The notes beneath the pieces were generated by a model. That model was not told the DNA's origin, did not search any database, and worked only from the letters and a program-made list of their open reading frames with translations. From NCBI GenBank assembly GCA_947177035.1, contig CAMWSS010000003.1, positions 38,143 through 102,142 on the forward strand: a DNA stretch of 64,000 nt, given 5' to 3'. The stretch is from an uncultured Porphyromonadaceae bacterium (GTDB taxonomy: Bacteria > Bacteroidota > Bacteroidia > Bacteroidales > Muribaculaceae). The position numbers and the translations under genes are program-made. Below, piece by piece: positions 42,101 to 53,800 of the stretch (position 1 is its first letter; every line of letters starts with the position of its first letter).

Positions 42101-43354
42101 ATGACTCGACTACAACAACGCTCTTTCTACCCCTGGATCGTGGTCGGACTGCTCTGGATAGTGGCCCTGCTCAACTACATGGACCGACAGATGCTCTCCA
42201 CCATGCAACACAGCATCGGCATGGACATCCCCGCCGTGGCCGACACAGCCAACTTCGGACGCCTGATGGCGATATTCCTCTGGGTATATGGCTGCATAAG
42301 CCCGGCCGCCGGAGCCATCGCCGACCGCATAAACCGCAAATGGCTCATCATCGGCTCCCTCGGAGTCTGGAGCGCCGTGACCCTCATGATGGGCTACTGC
42401 TCCACCTTCACCCAGATCTACTGGCTCAGGGCGCTTATGGGCATCAGCGAAGCGCTCTACATCCCCGCCGGACTCGCCCTGATCGCCGACTACTTCACCG
42501 GCTCGGCCCGCTCCCTGGCAATCGGAATACACATGACCGGACTCTATGCCGGCCAGGCCCTCGGCGGATTCGGCGCCACAGCCGCCGCCCAATGGTCGTG
42601 GCAGCAGACGTTCCACTGGTTCGGCATCATCGGCATCGCCTATGCCATAGTCCTGATCATGCTCCTCCACGAAAAACGCGCCGACAGACGCACCGACAAC
42701 ACCCCCGGCAACGGCGGCGCCGTCAGCCCGTCAGGCGAATCGATACTCAAAGGATTCGGCATGGTGCTGGGCAACATGGCCTTCTGGATCGTGCTCTTCG
42801 TCTTCGCCTCCTCGTCACTGCCCGGATGGTCCACCAAAAACTGGCTCCCCACCCTGTTTGCCGACAGCCTCGGCCTGCCCGCCTCCGAAGCCGGCCCTCT
42901 GGCCACCATAACCATCGCCGTGGCATCATTTGCCGGAGTGATGATCGGCGGCCCGATGAGCGACAGATGGGTGCGCCGCAACCTGCGCGGACGCATCTAC
43001 ACGTCGGCCATCGGCATGAGCATGATGATCCCGGCGCTGATCTGCATCGGCCTCGGCCACAACATCTATGCCGCCGCTGGAGCCGCGCTCTTCTTCGGCG
43101 TGGGCTATGGAATGTTTGACGCCAACAACATGCCCATTCTCTGCCAGTTCGTCCCCTCACACCGCCGCGCCACCGCCTATGGACTGATGAACATGACCGG
43201 AGTCTTCATGGGCGCGCTCGTCACCCAGGTGCTCGGCAACTGGGCCGAACACGGCAACCTCGGACTCGGATTCGCACTGATGGGCGGCATCGTGGCCCTC
43301 GCCGTCATCCTCCAGCTCACCCTCCTCCACCCCCGCACCGACAACCGCGAATAA
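42101..43354 (+). CDS. MFS transporter (anion:cation symporter-like)
   Basis: This 417-aa protein has twelve predicted helices. YPWIVVGLLWIVALLNYMDRQMLSTM, ADRINRKWLIIGSLGVWSAVTLMMGYC and RALMGISEALYIPAGLALIADYF are typical of MFS carriers for organic anions or sugar acids. The substrate cannot be read from sequence. Such carriers include sialic-acid and hexuronate porters, and the nan operon in this window lacks an adjacent porter, but it is 26 kb away and linkage is speculative. It stands alone between the serS terminator and the lpx-operon terminator. Confidence 0.85.
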   Translation: MTRLQQRSFYPWIVVGLLWIVALLNYMDRQMLSTMQHSIGMDIPAVADTANFGRLMAIFLWVYGCISPAAGAIADRINRKWLIIGSLGVWSAVTLMMGYCSTFTQIYWLRALMGISEALYIPAGLALIADYFTGSARSLAIGIHMTGLYAGQALGGFGATAAAQWSWQQTFHWFGIIGIAYAIVLIMLLHEKRADRRTDNTPGNGGAVSPSGESILKGFGMVLGNMAFWIVLFVFASSSLPGWSTKNWLPTLFADSLGLPASEAGPLATITIAVASFAGVMIGGPMSDRWVRRNLRGRIYTSAIGMSMMIPALICIGLGHNIYAAAGAALFFGVGYGMFDANNMPILCQFVPSHRRATAYGLMNMTGVFMGALVTQVLGNWAEHGNLGLGFALMGGIVALAVILQLTLLHPRTDNRE

Positions 43355-43384
43355 CCCCCTCCGCTCCCCTCCCATAAACGAATG

Positions 43385-43420
43385 AAAAAACGGGCGTCTT
43401 CCTTAACCGGAAGACGCCCG
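43385..43420 (-). terminator. Rho-independent terminator of the lpx operon
   Basis: On minus, CGGGCGTCTTCC-ggttaa-GGAAGACGCCCG is a perfect 12-bp stem followed by TTTTTT, 26 nt past the lpxA stop. Confidence 0.88.
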
Positions 43421-43446
43421 CTCTGATTTCATATCGTCACGGCTGA

Positions 43447-44229
43447 TCAGAAGTAGCTCTTGATGATGCCGCGGCGGGAGTTGCGGATGAACTGTATGAT
43501 CTCGTCGCGCTCCTTGGTGGCGGGAAGTTCGGCTTCGATGCACTCGAGGGCCGACGAAACGTTGAGATTCGACTGGAAAATATAGCGGTAGGTGTCTTGA
43601 ATCTCACGGATGGTTTCCGAGGCGAATTCGCGGCGGCGCAGGCCGATGGAGTTGATTCCGGCATACGACAGCGGGTCGCGGCCTGCCTTGACGTAAGGAG
43701 GCACGTCTTTATTGACAAGGGCACCGCCCTGAAGCATCACGTGGGCACCGATGTGGCAGAACTGATGGATGAGCGATCCGCCGCCGATCACGGCATAATC
43801 GTCGATCACCACCTCGCCGGCCAGCTGGGTGGAATTCGACATGATCACGTGGTTGCCCACAACAGTGTCGTGCGCCACATGGCAATAGGCCATGATCAGG
43901 CAATTGTCGCCGACGCGGGTATAGCCCTTAGAGGCCGTGCCGCGGTTCACGGTCACACACTCACGGATAACGGTGTTGTTTCCGATGATGGCGAGAGTTT
44001 TCTCTCCGCGGAACTTGAGATCCTGCGGAATTCCGGCAATTACGGCACCGGGGAAAATGGTGCAGTTGCGGCCGATGCGCGCACCGTCCATTATGACTGC
44101 GTGCGAGCAGATGTGTGTGCCTTCTCCAATTTCAACATCGCCGGCAATGGTTACAAACGGATCGATCACTACTCCCTCGGCAATCTTTGCGTCAGGATGA
44201 ATCGATGCGAGCGGCTGGTTAACGTTCAT
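43447..44229 (-). CDS. lpxA: Acyl-ACP--UDP-N-acetylglucosamine O-acyltransferase (canonical copy)
   Basis: This 260-aa hexapeptide-repeat acyltransferase starts MNVNQPLASIHPDAKIAEGV. The catalytic His is in YCHVAHDTVVGN, the LIHQFCHIGAHVM motif is kept, and a C-terminal helical domain (EIQDTYRYIFQSN) follows. It puts a 3-hydroxyacyl chain on UDP-GlcNAc, the first step of lipid A synthesis. It is third in the lpxD-lpxC/fabZ-lpxA order, 53 nt after lpxC/fabZ, and is followed by a strong terminator. A second LpxA-like gene is at 29.3 kb. Confidence 0.96.
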   Translation of the reverse strand: MNVNQPLASIHPDAKIAEGVVIDPFVTIAGDVEIGEGTHICSHAVIMDGARIGRNCTIFPGAVIAGIPQDLKFRGEKTLAIIGNNTVIRECVTVNRGTASKGYTRVGDNCLIMAYCHVAHDTVVGNHVIMSNSTQLAGEVVIDDYAVIGGGSLIHQFCHIGAHVMLQGGALVNKDVPPYVKAGRDPLSYAGINSIGLRRREFASETIREIQDTYRYIFQSNLNVSSALECIEAELPATKERDEIIQFIRNSRRGIIKSYF

Positions 44230-44282
44230 ATAATCCTATGTGAAGTGAAGTGTAGTATTGTTGTTCTTACGGGGGGGGTAGG

Positions 44283-45665
44283 TTATTTGTTCTTGATGAT
44301 CTGTGCCATGAATTCGCACTCGGTCACAATTTTTTCACCGACAAACGCATATCCCTTCATCACCGCACATCCGCGTCTGAGGTCGGTCATGAACGAAACG
44401 TGAAAGATCAGAGTGTCGCCCGGCACCACTTTCTGGCGGAAGCGCACGTTGTCGATCTTCATGAAGTATGTCGAATAGCGTTCGGGGTCGGGAACGGTGG
44501 AGAGCACCAGCAGGCCGCCGGTCTGGGCCATGGCTTCGACCATGAGCACGCCCGGCATCACAGGTTCCTGGGGGAAGTGTCCCTGGAAGAACGGTTCGTT
44601 GACGGTGACGTTCTTGACGCCGACAATGTGGCGCTCGCCCTTCTCGATGATCTTGTCGACAAGCAGGAAGGGGAAACGGTGGGGCAACGAAGCCCGGATG
44701 GCGTTGACGTCCATGACAGGCTCAATGTTCGGATTATAGACCGGAGCCTGTATTTCCTGGCGTTTCAGCTCTTTGCGTATCTGCTTTGCAAGGGTGGTGT
44801 TGAGCGAGTGTCCGGGACGGGTGGCGATTACCTTGCCTTTGAGCGGACGGCCGATGAGCGCAAGGTCGCCGAGCACGTCGAGCAGCTTGTGGCGTGCCGG
44901 CTCATTGTCGTGCTGGAGCGGACGGTCGTTGAGATATCCGAATGACTCGACGCTCTGGTGGGGAGCGCCGACCAGATCGGCGATATGGTCGAGTTCCGAC
45001 TGATCCATCGGCGAGTCATAGATGACGATGGCGTTTTCAAGGTCGCCGCCTTTGATCAGATTGTTTTTGACCAGCGGCTCGATCTCGCGGACAAAGACGA
45101 AAGTGCGGCTCGGCGCGATCTCCGAAGGGAAGTCCGAAAGTCTGTCGAGCGAAGCGAACTGGTTCGGGAGCACGGGCGAGTCAAAAGCCACCATCGTGTC
45201 GATCGAGAATCCGTCGTCGGGCAACACCTGGATCGACGATCCGGTGGTGTCGTCGCGCACTTCGATTTTCTGCTTTACCACATAAAAATCCTTATCGGCA
45301 TTCTGTTCCACGGTGCCGGCCTCGGCTATCGCCTCGGCATAGTCACGTGCCGATCCGTCGAGAATCGGCATTTCGGGAGCGTTGACGCGGATGAGCACAT
45401 TGTCGATGCCGGCGGCATAGAGCGCGGCCAAGGCATGCTCGATTGTGCTTACGGTGGAGTCGCCGCGACCGATCACAGTGCCGCGGGTAGTCGCCTTCAC
45501 ATTTTCGGCCAGAGCGTCGATGACGGGTTCGCCTTCAAGGTCTGTACGCTGAAATTTATATCCGTGGTTTTCAGGAGCGGGAAGGAATTCAGCGGTGATA
45601 TCAAGGCCGGTGTGCAGCCCTTTACCGCTGAGAGTGAAGCCTTTGCTAAGAGTGGTTTGCTTCAT
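44283..45665 (-). CDS. lpxC/fabZ: Bifunctional UDP-3-O-acyl-GlcNAc deacetylase / 3-hydroxyacyl-ACP dehydratase
   Basis: This 460-aa fusion has LpxC at about residues 1-305, with zinc-ligand regions STIEHALAALYAAGIDN and RHKLLDVLGDLALIGRP. FabZ lies at about 315-460, with LPHRFPFLLVDKI and GHFPQEPVMPGVLMVEAMAQTGG (catalytic His and Glu). LpxC commits UDP-GlcNAc to lipid A. FabZ dehydrates hydroxyacyl-ACP for fatty acid elongation and competes for the same acyl pool. The fusion is characteristic of Bacteroidetes. Its ATG overlaps the lpxD stop by 1 nt. Confidence 0.97.
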   Translation of the reverse strand: MKQTTLSKGFTLSGKGLHTGLDITAEFLPAPENHGYKFQRTDLEGEPVIDALAENVKATTRGTVIGRGDSTVSTIEHALAALYAAGIDNVLIRVNAPEMPILDGSARDYAEAIAEAGTVEQNADKDFYVVKQKIEVRDDTTGSSIQVLPDDGFSIDTMVAFDSPVLPNQFASLDRLSDFPSEIAPSRTFVFVREIEPLVKNNLIKGGDLENAIVIYDSPMDQSELDHIADLVGAPHQSVESFGYLNDRPLQHDNEPARHKLLDVLGDLALIGRPLKGKVIATRPGHSLNTTLAKQIRKELKRQEIQAPVYNPNIEPVMDVNAIRASLPHRFPFLLVDKIIEKGERHIVGVKNVTVNEPFFQGHFPQEPVMPGVLMVEAMAQTGGLLVLSTVPDPERYSTYFMKIDNVRFRQKVVPGDTLIFHVSFMTDLRRGCAVMKGYAFVGEKIVTECEFMAQIIKNK

Positions 45666-46699
45666 TATTCTTTGAGTTTTTTAATTTCTTTTTCAAGAGC
45701 CGACAGCTTTGCCGCCATCTCCGACAGGCGGTTGAAATAAGCGCTCTGTCTGACAAATTTTTTCGCGTCGATGGCCGGGGTGCCGAGCAGCGCCGACTGC
45801 GACGGAGTGTTGGTGTGCACTCCGCTCTGCGCGCCGATGCCGACTTTGTCGCCGATGCGGATATGGCCGGCAATGCCTACCTGTCCGCCAATCATGCAGT
45901 TTTCACCGACTTTGGCCGATCCGGCCACTCCGGCCTGGGCAGCCATGACGGTGTTGGCGCCGACTGTCACATTGTGGGCGATCTGGATCAGGTTGTCGAG
46001 CTTCACGCCTTTGCCCACCACCGTGGCGCCCATCGTGGCGCGGTCCACCGTGGTGTTGGCGCCGATCTCAACGTCGTCAGCGATCTCAACGCGTCCGATC
46101 TGCGGGATTTTTGAATATGTGCCGTCGGGCATCGGGGCGAAGCCGAATCCGTCGGCACCGATCACGGCGCCGGAGTGGATCACGCAGCGCGCGCCGATCT
46201 TGCATCCGTGATAGATTCTGGCGCCCGGATAGACAATGGTCCCTTCGCCAAGGGTGACGCCGGGGCCGATGTAGGCCTGAGGGTAGACCTGAACGCCAGC
46301 GCCGATAACCGCGCCGCGGCCAATGTAGGCGAACGCGCCGACATAGACATCGTCGGGCAGTTTCACTCCGTCGGCCACATAGCATGGCTGCTCGATGCCG
46401 CGGCGGCGCGGATTGAGCAGTTCGTCGACCATGCGCATGAGCATGGCCAGAGTGGCATACGGGTCATCGACCCGGATCAGAGTGGCACTTACCGGACGCT
46501 CGGGCACAAAATCGCGGCGCACCAGCACTGCCGAAGCTCCGGTGGTGTATATATGGTGAGAATATTTCGGATTGGCAAGAAACGAGAGCGATCCGGCCCG
46601 GGCTTCTTCAATTTTGGCAAAGGTGCGCACTGTCACCTCACCGTCGCCCTCAACCGTTCCGCCGACCGTATCGGCAATCTGTTTCGCTGAAAACTCCAT
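45665..46699 (-). CDS. lpxD: UDP-3-O-(3-hydroxyacyl)glucosamine N-acyltransferase
   Basis: This 344-aa protein has an N-terminal uridine-binding domain ([19 protein letters not shown], about 1-100) and a left-handed beta-helix with [16 protein letters not shown]. The catalytic His region is [14 protein letters not shown]. It adds the second acyl chain in lipid A synthesis. It is the first gene of the lpx operon, with a TAacTTTG box 23 nt before the start. It overlaps lpxC by 1 nt (TAATG). Confidence 0.96.
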   Translation of the reverse strand: MEFSAKQIADTVGGTVEGDGEVTVRTFAKIEEARAGSLSFLANPKYSHHIYTTGASAVLVRRDFVPERPVSATLIRVDDPYATLAMLMRMVDELLNPRRRGIEQPCYVADGVKLPDDVYVGAFAYIGRGAVIGAGVQVYPQAYIGPGVTLGEGTIVYPGARIYHGCKIGARCVIHSGAVIGADGFGFAPMPDGTYSKIPQIGRVEIADDVEIGANTTVDRATMGATVVGKGVKLDNLIQIAHNVTVGANTVMAAQAGVAGSAKVGENCMIGGQVGIAGHIRIGDKVGIGAQSGVHTNTPSQSALLGTPAIDAKKFVRQSAYFNRLSEMAAKLSALEKEIKKLKE

Positions 46700-46722
46700 G
46701 TTGTATTTATTGGTTCGTGCTG

Positions 46723-46730
46723 CAAAGTTA
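46723..46730 (-). promoter_or_regulatory. -7 box of the lpx operon
   Basis: TAacTTTG on minus, 23 nt before the lpxD ATG. It lies in the 243-nt divergent region shared with mutS, which otherwise holds only GC-rich sequence with small hairpins. Confidence 0.65.
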
Positions 46731-46913
46731 CTAAAAAAATGTGAAATTGCAATAATCTGTGCTATCAGCGGAAACGCCGCGGGCCGCTCCGCGTCCCTGA
46801 CGGCTTTCCATTCTGGAAAGGGGCCGACGGCGAATCTGCCGCCATCGGCGCCGCAATGGCGGATAATTGACGGATTCGTGGCGCCCGGAAGCGGATTTTA
46901 GCCGGAAAATGGC

Positions 46914-46921
46914 TATCTTTG
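46914..46921 (+). promoter_or_regulatory. -7 box for mutS
   Basis: TAtcTTTG, 21 nt before the ATG at 46943. Confidence 0.6.
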
Positions 46922-46942
46922 CAGTCCTAAAATAACACTGAA

Positions 46943-49567
46943 ATGGCTAAGAAATTTGTGGAAACGCCGCTGATGAGGCAGTATGTCGAGATGAAATCAA
47001 AACATCCCGACGCAATTCTGCTGTTCAGAGTGGGAGACTTTTACGAAACTTTCTCCGACGACGCTATCGCTGCCAGCGAGATTCTGGGAATCACACTGAC
47101 CAAACGCGCCAATGGCTCGGCCCAGAGCGTGGAGCTGGCCGGCTTTCCGCATCATGCGCTCGACACTTATCTGCCGCGCCTGGTCAGAGCGGGCAAGCGG
47201 GTGGCCATCTGCGAGCAGCTCGAAGATCCGAAGACGACCAAAAAGCTGGTCAAGCGCGGCATAATCGAGCTGGTCACTCCCGGCCTGTCGATCAGCGACA
47301 ATATTCTTGACCATCGCGAAAACAACTTTCTGGCGTCGATCCATGTGATGGACCGGAAGCTGTGGGGACTGGCTCTGCTCGACATCTCGACAGGCGAGTT
47401 TCTCGTGGCCCAGGGCGCTCCAGACTATGTGGACAAACTGCTGGGCAGCTTCGCCCCGAAAGAGTTGCTGACAGAGCGCGGACGCAAGGCCGAGATCGAA
47501 TCGGAACTCACGGCCAGGTATCTCAACTTCGACCTCGATGACTGGGTCTATACGGCCGATTCGGCCAACGACCGGCTGCTGAAGCATTTCCAGACCGGAT
47601 CGCTGAAAGGATTCGGAGTGCAGGACCTCGGCGCGGCCATCATAGCCGCCGGCGCGGTGCTTCATTATCTGGACCTGACGCAACACACGGCCATCGGCCA
47701 CATCACGTCGCTGCGCCGCATCGAGGAAGACAGTTACGTCAGACTCGACAAGTTCACCGCACGCAATCTGGAGCTGGTGGCGCCGATGACTTCCGAGGGC
47801 AAGAGCCTGCTGTCGGTGATCGACCGCACGGTCAGCCCGATGGGCGCGCGAATGCTCCGCCGGTGGATCCTCTTCCCGCTGCGCGATCCAAAGGCCATCA
47901 ACCGCCGGCTCGACGTGGTGGAGCACTTTTTCCGCCAGCCCGACACCTATGAGCAGATCCGTTCGGAGATCGAACACGTCGGCGATCTGGAGCGCCTGAT
48001 CTCGAAGGTGGCGGTCGGTCGCGTGACTCCGCGCGAGGTGGTGCAGCTTAAAGGGGCGCTCGCCGCCATAGTCCCGATCAAGGCGGCATGCGTCGAGTCC
48101 GGCCAGGAGACACTTCGCTCCATCGGCAGCCAGCTCAACCCCTGCGAGCTGATACGCGACAGGATCGCCCGCGAGGTGGCCGACGACGCGCCGGCCGCGC
48201 TGGGACGCGGACCGGTCATCAGGCAGGGGGTCGACAGTGAACTCGACGAGCTGCGCGAAATCGCCTTTTCGGGCAAGGACTATCTGCTGCGCATACAGCA
48301 GCGCGAAATCGCCGCCACAGGCATCCCGAGCCTGAAGATAGCGTTCAACAACGTGTTCGGATACTATATCGAGGTGACCAACACCCACCGCGACAAAGTG
48401 CCCGCCGAGTGGATACGCAAGCAGACTCTGGTCAACGCCGAGCGCTATATCACCCAGGAGCTGAAGGAATATGAAGAGAAGATTCTCGGCGCGCAGGAGA
48501 AGATAGCGGTCATCGAGGCGCGGCTTTTCGCTGAACTGACGGCCAGCCTGGCCGAATATATTCCGGCCATACAGCTCGACGCGTCGCTGGTGGCCCGTCT
48601 GGACTGCCTGACGGCGTTCACTCTCGTGGCCCGCGAAAACAAATATACCCGCCCGGTCGTTGACGATTCCAACTGCCTGGAAATCGTCGAGGGACGCCAC
48701 CCGGTGATCGAGAAGCAGCTCCCCCCCGGCGAACCTTATATCACCAACACGGTGCGCCTGTCCAACGACTCGGCGCAGATCATGATGATCACCGGACCGA
48801 ACATGAGCGGTAAGTCGGCCCTGCTGCGCCAGACGGCGCTGAACGTGATCATGGCGCAGGCCGGATGCTTCGTGGCGGCCGAATCGGCCCGCATCGGAGT
48901 GGTCGACAAGGTGTTCACCCGCGTGGGCGCGTCAGATAACATTTCGCTGGGCGAGTCAACTTTCATGGTGGAAATGAATGAGGCAGCCTCGATTCTCAAC
49001 AACATGAGCGACCGCTCGCTGATACTCTTCGACGAGCTGGGCCGCGGCACTTCCACCTATGATGGCATCTCCATCGCCTGGGCCATCGTGGAATACATCC
49101 ACCAGCACCCCACGATGCACCCCAAGACGCTCTTCGCCACCCACTATCATGAGCTGAACGAGATGGAGGGCACGTTTGAGCGCGTGGTCAATTATAATGT
49201 CAGCGTGAAGGAGATAGACGGCAAGGTGGTGTTTCTGCGCAAGCTGGCGCGCGGCGGCTCGGAACACAGCTTCGGCATACACGTGGCCAAACTGGCGGGC
49301 ATGCCCCCGGCAATCGTGGAGCGGGCGGAGCAGGTGCTCCGTCAGCTCGAAACCAACCTGCGCGGCGACCGCAGGATCACCGACAATGTCGGCTCGGCCG
49401 AAACGGCACCGGCGGCCGACGGCATGCAGCTGACGTTTTTCCAGCTCGACGACCCTGTGCTGGCGCAGGTGCGCGACCTGATCATCAATCTCGACATTGA
49501 CCGCCTCACCCCGATCGATGCCCTCAACAAGCTCCACGACATACGCCAGGTCATCACCGGCAAATAG
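46943..49567 (+). CDS. mutS: DNA mismatch repair protein MutS
   Basis: This 874-aa protein has the mismatch-recognition Phe-x-Glu in [12 protein letters not shown]. The connector, lever and clamp domains follow, then the ABC-type ATPase with Walker [15 protein letters not shown] and Walker [18 protein letters not shown]. The C-terminal helix-turn-helix ([19 protein letters not shown]) supports dimerisation. It recognises base mismatches and recruits MutL. It is monocistronic, with convergent transcription downstream; no clear terminator was seen in the 65-nt gap. Confidence 0.97.
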   Translation: MAKKFVETPLMRQYVEMKSKHPDAILLFRVGDFYETFSDDAIAASEILGITLTKRANGSAQSVELAGFPHHALDTYLPRLVRAGKRVAICEQLEDPKTTKKLVKRGIIELVTPGLSISDNILDHRENNFLASIHVMDRKLWGLALLDISTGEFLVAQGAPDYVDKLLGSFAPKELLTERGRKAEIESELTARYLNFDLDDWVYTADSANDRLLKHFQTGSLKGFGVQDLGAAIIAAGAVLHYLDLTQHTAIGHITSLRRIEEDSYVRLDKFTARNLELVAPMTSEGKSLLSVIDRTVSPMGARMLRRWILFPLRDPKAINRRLDVVEHFFRQPDTYEQIRSEIEHVGDLERLISKVAVGRVTPREVVQLKGALAAIVPIKAACVESGQETLRSIGSQLNPCELIRDRIAREVADDAPAALGRGPVIRQGVDSELDELREIAFSGKDYLLRIQQREIAATGIPSLKIAFNNVFGYYIEVTNTHRDKVPAEWIRKQTLVNAERYITQELKEYEEKILGAQEKIAVIEARLFAELTASLAEYIPAIQLDASLVARLDCLTAFTLVARENKYTRPVVDDSNCLEIVEGRHPVIEKQLPPGEPYITNTVRLSNDSAQIMMITGPNMSGKSALLRQTALNVIMAQAGCFVAAESARIGVVDKVFTRVGASDNISLGESTFMVEMNEAASILNNMSDRSLILFDELGRGTSTYDGISIAWAIVEYIHQHPTMHPKTLFATHYHELNEMEGTFERVVNYNVSVKEIDGKVVFLRKLARGGSEHSFGIHVAKLAGMPPAIVERAEQVLRQLETNLRGDRRITDNVGSAETAPAADGMQLTFFQLDDPVLAQVRDLIINLDIDRLTPIDALNKLHDIRQVITGK

Positions 49568-49632
49568 TCATTTACAGCTCAAGTTCCGAAGCAGCCAAGG
49601 CTTTTATAACTGTCAGCTCAATATTGTCGTAA

Positions 49633-50727
49633 TCAGATTTTCAGGAAGATGCGGTGGCGGTAGAGGTGGCGGAGGAGGAAGAAGAGGATGAGGAAGTTGG
49701 CGAAGGTGAGCCAGACGCCATAGAAGTCGCCCAGCCACGGCTCGAGGCCGAAGGTGAGTGACTGGGCTATGCTTCTGAAGTTGACGACTTCGCCGAGCAT
49801 ATAGGCGAGGATGGAGTTCATGCCATAGATTTTCAGCCATCCGAGTCCGCGGCTGTGGCCACGGACGTCGACAATCCAGTAGAACAGTGCCATCAGCAGG
49901 AAGCAATATCCGCCGGAGAGCAGAGTCATGCTGCCGGTCCAGATGCGTTTGATCACCGGGGTGTGGAAGCTCCAGAGCCATCCTGCCGCCACCAGAGCCG
50001 CTCCGATCAGAGCCAGACGGAGCGCGGTGGCCGTCATCCTGTCGCGCGGGCCCTCCTTGATGATGCGGCCGGCAAAGACGCCGAGCATCACGGTGACGCT
50101 GAACGTCAGGCTACTCCACACCCACGTGTAGCTCAGATCGCCGCGCAGCCGGCCCAGAATCAGTTCGTCGACCCGATAGGCGAAATTACCGGTCATGGAC
50201 CAGTCGCCTGCCAGCGACATGGGCACGGAGTAGACCAGCAGCAGCGCCGCCGTGGCCACGAGCTGTCCGCGCCATCCCCGGCAGTGGAGAATGATCAGCG
50301 CGCTGACAAGATAGCCGGTGGCTATGGCCTGCAGGGTGTTGGTGTAGACGCGCAGCCAGTCGGCCCGAAACCAGAGCAGATTGCCCTGCACCACCATGCC
50401 GAGCAGAAACAGCACCAGGAAGCGGCGCACTATCTTGACATAGGCCGCGCGATCCACCCCGCCGTCGGCCCGGCGGAATTTCGACATGGAAAACGGCATG
50501 GCCGCGCCCGTCATGAACAGGAAGAGCGGCATGACCAGGTCCCAGCACCGGAAGCCCTCCCACACTTCATGGTCGAGCTGGCGCAGGAGCGGCGCGAGCC
50601 AGTCGGGATGCCACACTGCGCCGAGGGCCACGATGACCGGCTGGGCGAAAACGAGCATGAACAGGTCAAGCCCGCGGAGAATGTCGAGCGACCCGAGTCG
50701 CCCGGAGGAAACGGTTTTCTGTGTCAT
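49633..50727 (-). CDS. DUF5009 / heparan-alpha-glucosaminide N-acetyltransferase-like membrane protein
   Basis: This 364-aa polytopic protein has about ten helices. It starts SLDILRGLDLFMLVFAQPV, then CWDLVMPLFLFMTGAAMPFSMSKF, and near the end WLKIYGMNSILAYMLGEVVNF. These match the NagX/HGSNAT-like acyltransferase group (COG4299, DUF5009). Members may acetylate glycans across the membrane using cytoplasmic acetyl-CoA; the substrate is unknown. It is transcribed alone, with a TAacTTTG box only 7 nt before the ATG. It is convergent with mutS. Confidence 0.85.
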   Translation of the reverse strand: MTQKTVSSGRLGSLDILRGLDLFMLVFAQPVIVALGAVWHPDWLAPLLRQLDHEVWEGFRCWDLVMPLFLFMTGAAMPFSMSKFRRADGGVDRAAYVKIVRRFLVLFLLGMVVQGNLLWFRADWLRVYTNTLQAIATGYLVSALIILHCRGWRGQLVATAALLLVYSVPMSLAGDWSMTGNFAYRVDELILGRLRGDLSYTWVWSSLTFSVTVMLGVFAGRIIKEGPRDRMTATALRLALIGAALVAAGWLWSFHTPVIKRIWTGSMTLLSGGYCFLLMALFYWIVDVRGHSRGLGWLKIYGMNSILAYMLGEVVNFRSIAQSLTFGLEPWLGDFYGVWLTFANFLILFFLLRHLYRHRIFLKI

Positions 50728-50734
50728 ATCGCCT

Positions 50735-50742
50735 CAAAGTTA
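50735..50742 (-). promoter_or_regulatory. -7 box for the DUF5009-like gene, near-leaderless
   Basis: TAacTTTG on minus ends 7 nt before the ATG at 50727, so the predicted leader is almost absent. Confidence 0.55.
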
Positions 50743-50787
50743 AGCAAAATTTCAGTCAATTTCAAATCTCACAGCTTCATACAACAA

Positions 50788-50823
50788 GAGCGGCCCCGGA
50801 TGCAGGGAGCATCGGGGCCGCGA
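50788..50823 (-). terminator. Terminator after rpoC
   Basis: On minus, GCGGCCCCGATGC / GCATCCGGGGCCGC pair with one bulged base and are followed by TCTTGTTGT. It lies 56 nt past the rpoC stop. Confidence 0.75.
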
Positions 50824-50878
50824 GCTTGACTAATATAGAGGGGTTTCGAAATTCGGGTGTTTACGTGTGAGCGCGCGA

Positions 50879-53800
50879 TCAGTCGACGTCGCCGAGCAGC
50901 GGCTCGATGTCGTCCTTGGAGGTCACGATCAGACGTTCGTATTCAGAGAGTCCGGTACCGGCGGGGATGAGGTGTCCGCAGATCACGTTCTCCTTCATGC
51001 CTTCGAGGGTGTCGGTCTTGCCGTTGATTGCGGCCTCGTTGAGCACCTTGGTCGTTTCCTGGAAGGACGCGGCCGACATGAAGCTCGAGGTCTGCAGGGC
51101 GGCGCGGGTGATGCCCTGGAGGATCTGTTCGGAGGTGGCGGGCATGGCGTCGCGCACTTCGACCAGCGGCAGGTCTCGGCGTTTGAGGGCCGAGTTTTCG
51201 TCGCGCAGACGGCGCGCGGTGATGATCATGCCTTTTTCGAGGGTTTCCGATCCGCCTTTCTGGGTCACGACTTTCTTGCCCCAGATGCGGTCGTTGGCAT
51301 CCATGAAGTCACGCTTGTCGACAATCTGCTGTTCGAGGAAGCCGGTGTCGCCCGGATCGATGATGTTGACTTTACGCATCATCTGGCGCACGATCACTTC
51401 AAAGTGTTTGTCGTTGATCTTCACGCCCTGCATGCGGTATACGTCCTGCACTTCGTTGACGATGTATTCCTGCACGGCCGTCGGACCCATGATGTTGAGG
51501 ATGTCGTCGGGGGTGATGGCGCCGTCGGAGAGTCGTGTTCCGGCACGCACATAGTCGTGTTCCTGAACGAGAATCTGTTTCGACATGGGCACCAGATAGC
51601 TCTTCTTTTCGCCGAGCTTCGAGGTGACCGTGATCTCGCGGTTGCCGCGCTTGACCTTGCCGAAGGTGACTTCGCCGTCGATTTCCGAAACGGTTGCGGG
51701 GTTGGACGGGTTGCGGGCCTCGAACAGCTCGGTGACACGGGGCAGACCGCCGGTGATGTCACCGGCATTACCTGCGGCACGCGGGATCTTGACAAAGATC
51801 TGGCCGGGCTTGAGGGTTTCGCCTTCTTCACACATGATGTGCGCTCCCACAGGGAGGGCATATGTGCGGAGCACTTCGCCGTTGGCGTCGATGATGTCGG
51901 CTTCAGGCACGCGGGTGCGGTCCTTGGATTCGATGATCACTTTTTCGGAGTGGCCGGACTGTTCGTCGACGTCGACACGGTAGGTCACGTTCTCGACCAT
52001 GTTGTTGAAGCGGAGCTGACCTCCGACTTCGGAAACGATTACGGCGTTGAACGGGTCCCATTCGCAGATCACGTCGTCTTTCTTGACCATGTCGCCGGGA
52101 CGGAAGTAGAGCTTCGAACCATAGGAGATCGGCGCAGTGGTGAGCATCATGCGGGTCTTGGGGTCGATGATGCGCATTTCGGCAAGACGGCCGATGACCA
52201 CTTCCACGGGGTTGCCGTTGGGAGCGACTTCGTCGGTGGCCACGGTGCGCAGTTCGTCGATTTCCAGGATACCGTCATAGCGCGATGTCTGGGTCGATAC
52301 GGCGGCGATGTTTGATGCCACACCACCGACGTGGAATGTACGCAGAGTCAGCTGTGTACCCGGTTCACCGATGGATTGTGCGGCAATTACGCCGACAGCC
52401 TCGCCTTTCTGGACCATGCGGAGGTTGGCCAGGTTGCGGCCATAGCACTTGGCGCAGACGCCGCTCTTGCTCTCGCAGGTGAGGACGGAGCGGATTTCGA
52501 CGCTTTCGATCGGCGAAGCGTCGATGCGGTCGGCAGCGGCGTCGGTGATCTCCTCGCCGGCGGCGACGATGAGTTCGCCGCTCTGGGGGTCGATGATGTC
52601 GTGGACGCTCACGCGGCCGAGGATTCTCTCGCCCAGCGAAACCACGACTTCGTCGTTTTTCTTGATGGCGGTGCAGACGAGTCCGCGGAGGGTTCCGCAG
52701 TCTTCTTCACGGATGATCACGTCGTGGGCCACGTCGACCAGACGGCGGGTAAGGTAACCGGCGTCGGCGGTCTTCAGAGCGGTATCCGCAAGACCCTTTC
52801 GGGCACCGTGGGTCGAGATGAAGTATTCGAGCACCGAAAGACCTTCTTTAAAGTTGGCAAGAATCGGGTTTTCGATGATCTGGCCGCCTTCGGCGCCGCT
52901 CTTCTGAGGTTTGGCCATAAGACCACGCATACCTGAGAGCTGACGGATCTGGTCTTTAGAACCACGGGCGCCGGAGTCGAGCATCATGAACACGGGGTTG
53001 AAGCCTTTCTGGTCGGCGCTGAGCTGCTTCATCAGGGTGTTGGAGAGCGCGGAGTTGACGTGTGTCCAGATGTCGATGATCTGGTTGTAACGTTCGTTGT
53101 TGGTGATGACACCCATCGAGTAGTTGTTCATCACTTCCTGCACCTGCTCATAGCCTTTCTGGACCATTTCTTCCTTCTCGGCCGGGATGATCACGTCGCC
53201 GAGGTTGAATGACAATCCGCCCTTGAATGCCATGTAGTATCCGAGGTTCTTGATGTCGTCGAGGAACTGGGCCGAACGGGGGATACCGCAGCGCTTGATC
53301 ACGCGCGAGATGATGTCGCGGAGGCTCTTTTTCGAGAGGATCTCGTTGACATAGCCGATCTCTTTGGGCACGTACTGGTTGACCAGGATGCGGCCGACCG
53401 AAGTCTGGTCGATCATGCGCTTGACGGGGTTGCCGTCGGCATCGATGTCGTCGACGATCACCGACACGGGCGCATGGAGCGTCACGCGGCCTTCATTGTA
53501 GGCAATTTCGGCTTCTTCGGGCCCATAGAATTTATAGCCTTCGCCTTTGTCGCCGGGGCGGAGTTTGGTGATATAGTAGAGACCGAGCACCATGTCCTGC
53601 GACGGCACGGTGATTGGCGATCCGTTGGCGGGGTTGAGGATGTTGTGTGCGCCGAGCATGAGCATCTGTGCCTCAAGGATGGCTTCGTTGCCAAGCGGGA
53701 GGTGCACAGCCATCTGGTCACCGTCGAAGTCGGCGTTGAATGCCGTACATGCCAGCGGATGGAGCTGGATGGCCTTGCCTTCGATCATTTTGGGCTGGAA

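Noticed and set aside
42101-43354. MFS carrier as the missing sialic-acid porter NanT
   Set aside because: The family is compatible, but it is 26 kb from the nan genes and has its own surroundings. Substrate cannot be read from the sequence.
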